Of a DNA stretch of 64,000 nucleotides, positions 61,421-64,000 are shown one piece after another. The notes under the pieces are model-generated. The model made no database searches. It saw only the letters and a list, made by a program, of their open reading frames with translations, and was not told the origin of the DNA. The stretch spans positions 49,055,164-49,119,163 of the forward strand of contig OY754337.1 in the NCBI GenBank assembly GCA_963573305.1, in the 5' to 3' direction. The DNA is from Pyrrhosoma nymphula (Eukaryota > Arthropoda > Insecta > Odonata > Coenagrionidae). The translations under genes and the position numbers were made by a program. Position 1 is the first letter of the stretch. Every line of letters starts with the position of its first letter.

Positions 61421-64000
61421 ATCAATGGGTGCCAATCCACTCGATTACGCTCTGAGAACGCGACGTTGCGTTGAATCGAAATATCCCTTCTTCCTCTGAC
61501 GCAGTCAAGGTAGCAGGGGGTATAATCGAAACGCGTGCAGAGAGTCATCCATTCGAGAAGACAACCGTATCCACCGGGAGAAGTGGGTGGTGAGTGTGGA
61601 CAGGGTTTGAAGGAGATGGTTGCTAATGTGAGCGGAAGAGTAAATTGTAGGGAGCGGGGATAGGGTCACAAATGGTTAAGAAGTTAAGGGAACAGGATTG
61701 CGGCTGGTCGACTACAAGGGCGAAAATGAAGAAGGCTTAGAGGAATAGGGGAATAGGTGGGATAGGGGACAAATAATGAACTAAATGTTCACCTCTTCCC
61801 CAATACTCTCCTCGACCCTTCTGACATATATGGTGCACGCTGAATTAAATAAAAAATATCAAACTAAAAGGTTTTCAAAGCTCACACTATGTTATGCATT
61901 TTTTTATTGTCACATTGATTTCGATGCTCATTTTTATTGGATACCAGAAGAAGGCACCCGTTGAATTTTAATGGATAGAAAAAATAAAATTGTCCCATAG
62001 AATTAAAATAAAACGGCCAATGTTGCGTGAAAAATATTCTGCATATGCTACGCAGCAGTCACAAAACCATGCAAATAGAGGTTGGGGAAAAAGTACCCAT
62101 GTAATTTGTCGCTGTAATTTAGTTACATCGGTTATTTAACTTAAGCCATGAGATTCTCGGGCATAAGATAAAATTTTAAAGGGCACACAAAAAATTTGCA
62201 CACTTTAAAGGGTAAACAATAAATGAAAAATTCTAATTGCTTTCTCTCATTACCGGGATGCTTCGCGTTTGGTTGCTTTTTCATAACGTTTCGCCTCTCT
62301 TCCTGATGGTCTCGTCAGGGAAAGTATTTTCACTGAAATTCCGACCGATATATATGTACACATATAGTAGCTGGTTGCTTAGGTCATTGCCAACGGCTGC
62401 TGCATTTTGAATTTGAAAATAAGCGCCGTGATTGGCTGAAGTTATCACTTTCTTCCACGTCACCGTAAGGGTGCAATCATCTTCCCGGTTGAAATTATCA
62501 GGGTAAAACCAAAAATAGCAAATCAAGCGAACGCGACGGATTCCGGGAAAAATAGAAAGAAAATTAATTAAAATTGCGGAAGATTGAAGCATAAAAATGT
62601 TTATTGGTGAAATAGTGGAATATTTGACGATTTTGTGGCCAAAATCTCAAAATGTACCAAAAACAAAGAAAAATTATAATGCAAGAATTAAATTTATAAT
62701 TACTTCAGTCATCCGATGCCAAATATTCCAACTTACTATATCACCAATGAAAGTAGTTTAAAAAAGCAAAAGAGAAACCTCTGCATCGAGTTCTAATGGA
62801 AGTAAAAGTTGGTTCCATAAGGATCCACAAATGGGGATCATGTGACCCTTGGGGTTCCCTAGGACCTATGGATCATATGTGAAAATATTGCTCGTATTGC
62901 GAGCCTAAAGAATATTACTTCCCGGTTGGCTACTGAACGTTTCGCCGACTCACATGGCTGGTTCCATTTGCAGAAGTTCGTGTGCGCTTTAAGTGCGTTC
63001 TGATTTTTTCGAACAATGCTAACTTTGACGACTCAAATGGAAGTTTCTGCAAGTTGGTGGCGGAAGAGATTATGGCGTATATTATAAGGAGAAGAACCGT
63101 TTCAGAAGATGTTAGCAAATAAGCGGAAATTCATGCATGCTTTTCTCCTCACCCTAACTCACCTTCTATCCGGCGATCGTAAAACTTCTTGTGAATGAAT
63201 AAGGGTGAGTTCTAACAGGAGGTCCTTGATTCAGGGAGGAAGGAAAGGGAGTTTTTTTTCGGTTGCTTGATCACTTATGAGAAATATAAAGGATACACTG
63301 GGAGAATGGTGAGGATGAAGTTGGGAGAACCGAGATCGGGAGCACCAGAGACGAAGTTGCGAGATTTAGGGAGCATTCCATTCAAGGACTTGGATAACAA
63401 CCCAGATCAGAACACACCAACGAACTAGAAGGAGAAGAAATGTAACGATTTTTTTCGCTAACGAAATGTTCAGTAACTTCTCGATTGGTATCATTCTTTA
63501 GGTTTACAATAGCCACGGCCGGGTGCCACGTATACAGTTATTGTACTCGTTCAAAATGCATATTTAATGTCATTCATGCTTGACGCTCTTTCCTTTCAAT
63601 ATTCCCATATTTTATCTCTATTCTGCCACTTCATAGAATTTCAAAAACATTTCATCGACCATAAAGGCCGTTTTTCATGGTACATATTTTGTACAATATA
63701 TCGTGCGAACGCTTGTTTCAGGAAATTGTACCGTGTAAAGCGGCAAATTGTGCGAATGCTTGTGCGAATGTATGAATGACTGAACGGAAAATAGAACCTC
63801 TTCTAATTCCATTCAGACAATTATACAATTTCGATCCGGTTTTATTCAACAGATGGTGCAGATATGGCGAAAACTTTGGTGCCTGGGTTAGTTGGAAAAT
63901 AAAGTTGTATATAAAACGGATTAACACTTTCCCGTCGAATAAATGGGTAACTATTATCCTGTGTATATAATCTTTAATGAGTAAACTCTTCTCGGGCTCT

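Larger units (their letters stand above)
58654..63975 (+). repeat. 5.5-kb tandem array, copy 3 (5322 bp)
   Basis: It alone lacks ~234 bp near its start (equivalent to about 53389-53622), which joins the LINE-like fragment directly to the 28-bp repeats at about 58890. It ends with the array's right boundary: after 'ataatcttt' (63975) the sequence becomes 'aatgagtaaactc', not a new unit. Confidence 0.97.

Overview
This window is a stretch of a large, AT-rich invertebrate genome, most likely an insect. Long non-coding tracts, an intron-bounded exon and dense mixed-age transposable elements (RTE-like LINEs, piggyBac, mariner, Helitron, tRNA- and 5S-rRNA-derived SINEs, TIR elements, fold-backs) all point to a eukaryote. 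I cannot name the species. I see no bacterial operon, CRISPR array, or functional rRNA or tRNA gene.

Host coding sequence is almost absent. The one convincing piece is a 179-bp exon at 12839-13017 on the minus strand. It has clean splice sites on both sides and encodes part of a MAM-type extracellular domain, possibly of an ALK-like receptor tyrosine kinase. Much of the surrounding sequence is probably intron or intergenic DNA.

Layout. 1-6.0 kb: two decayed piggyBac-like transposons in opposite orientations. 6.3-9.3 kb: a LINE 3' fragment, a tRNA-derived SINE, a mariner 3' end and a second LINE family. 10.8-12.1 kb: a near-perfect palindrome and a Penelope-like C-terminal remnant. 15.0-18.35 kb: a full-length but dead RTE-like LINE (LINE A) with a 9-bp target-site duplication. 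20.4-20.9 kb: a 240-bp palindrome between long TA tracts. 21.4-22.7 kb: a Helitron remnant. 25.8-29.07 kb: a young RTE-like LINE (LINE B), full length, with an 8-bp duplication and apparently one frameshift in an A7 run. 29.6-44 kb: fold-backs, a 5S-rRNA-derived SINE with a perfect 12-bp duplication, TIR elements with TAA duplications, and further LINE A 3' ends. 47.83-63.98 kb: three head-to-tail copies of a ~5.3-5.5-kb unit, a quarter of the window.

The elements do not form a pathway. The most unusual material is the 5.5-kb tandem array, with its internal inverted repeats, 28-bp and ~110-bp sub-repeats and recurrent GAAAC-type motifs, plus a conserved short stem-loop at the 3' end of the LINE A family. 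All family assignments come from reading motifs by eye; no database search was run.
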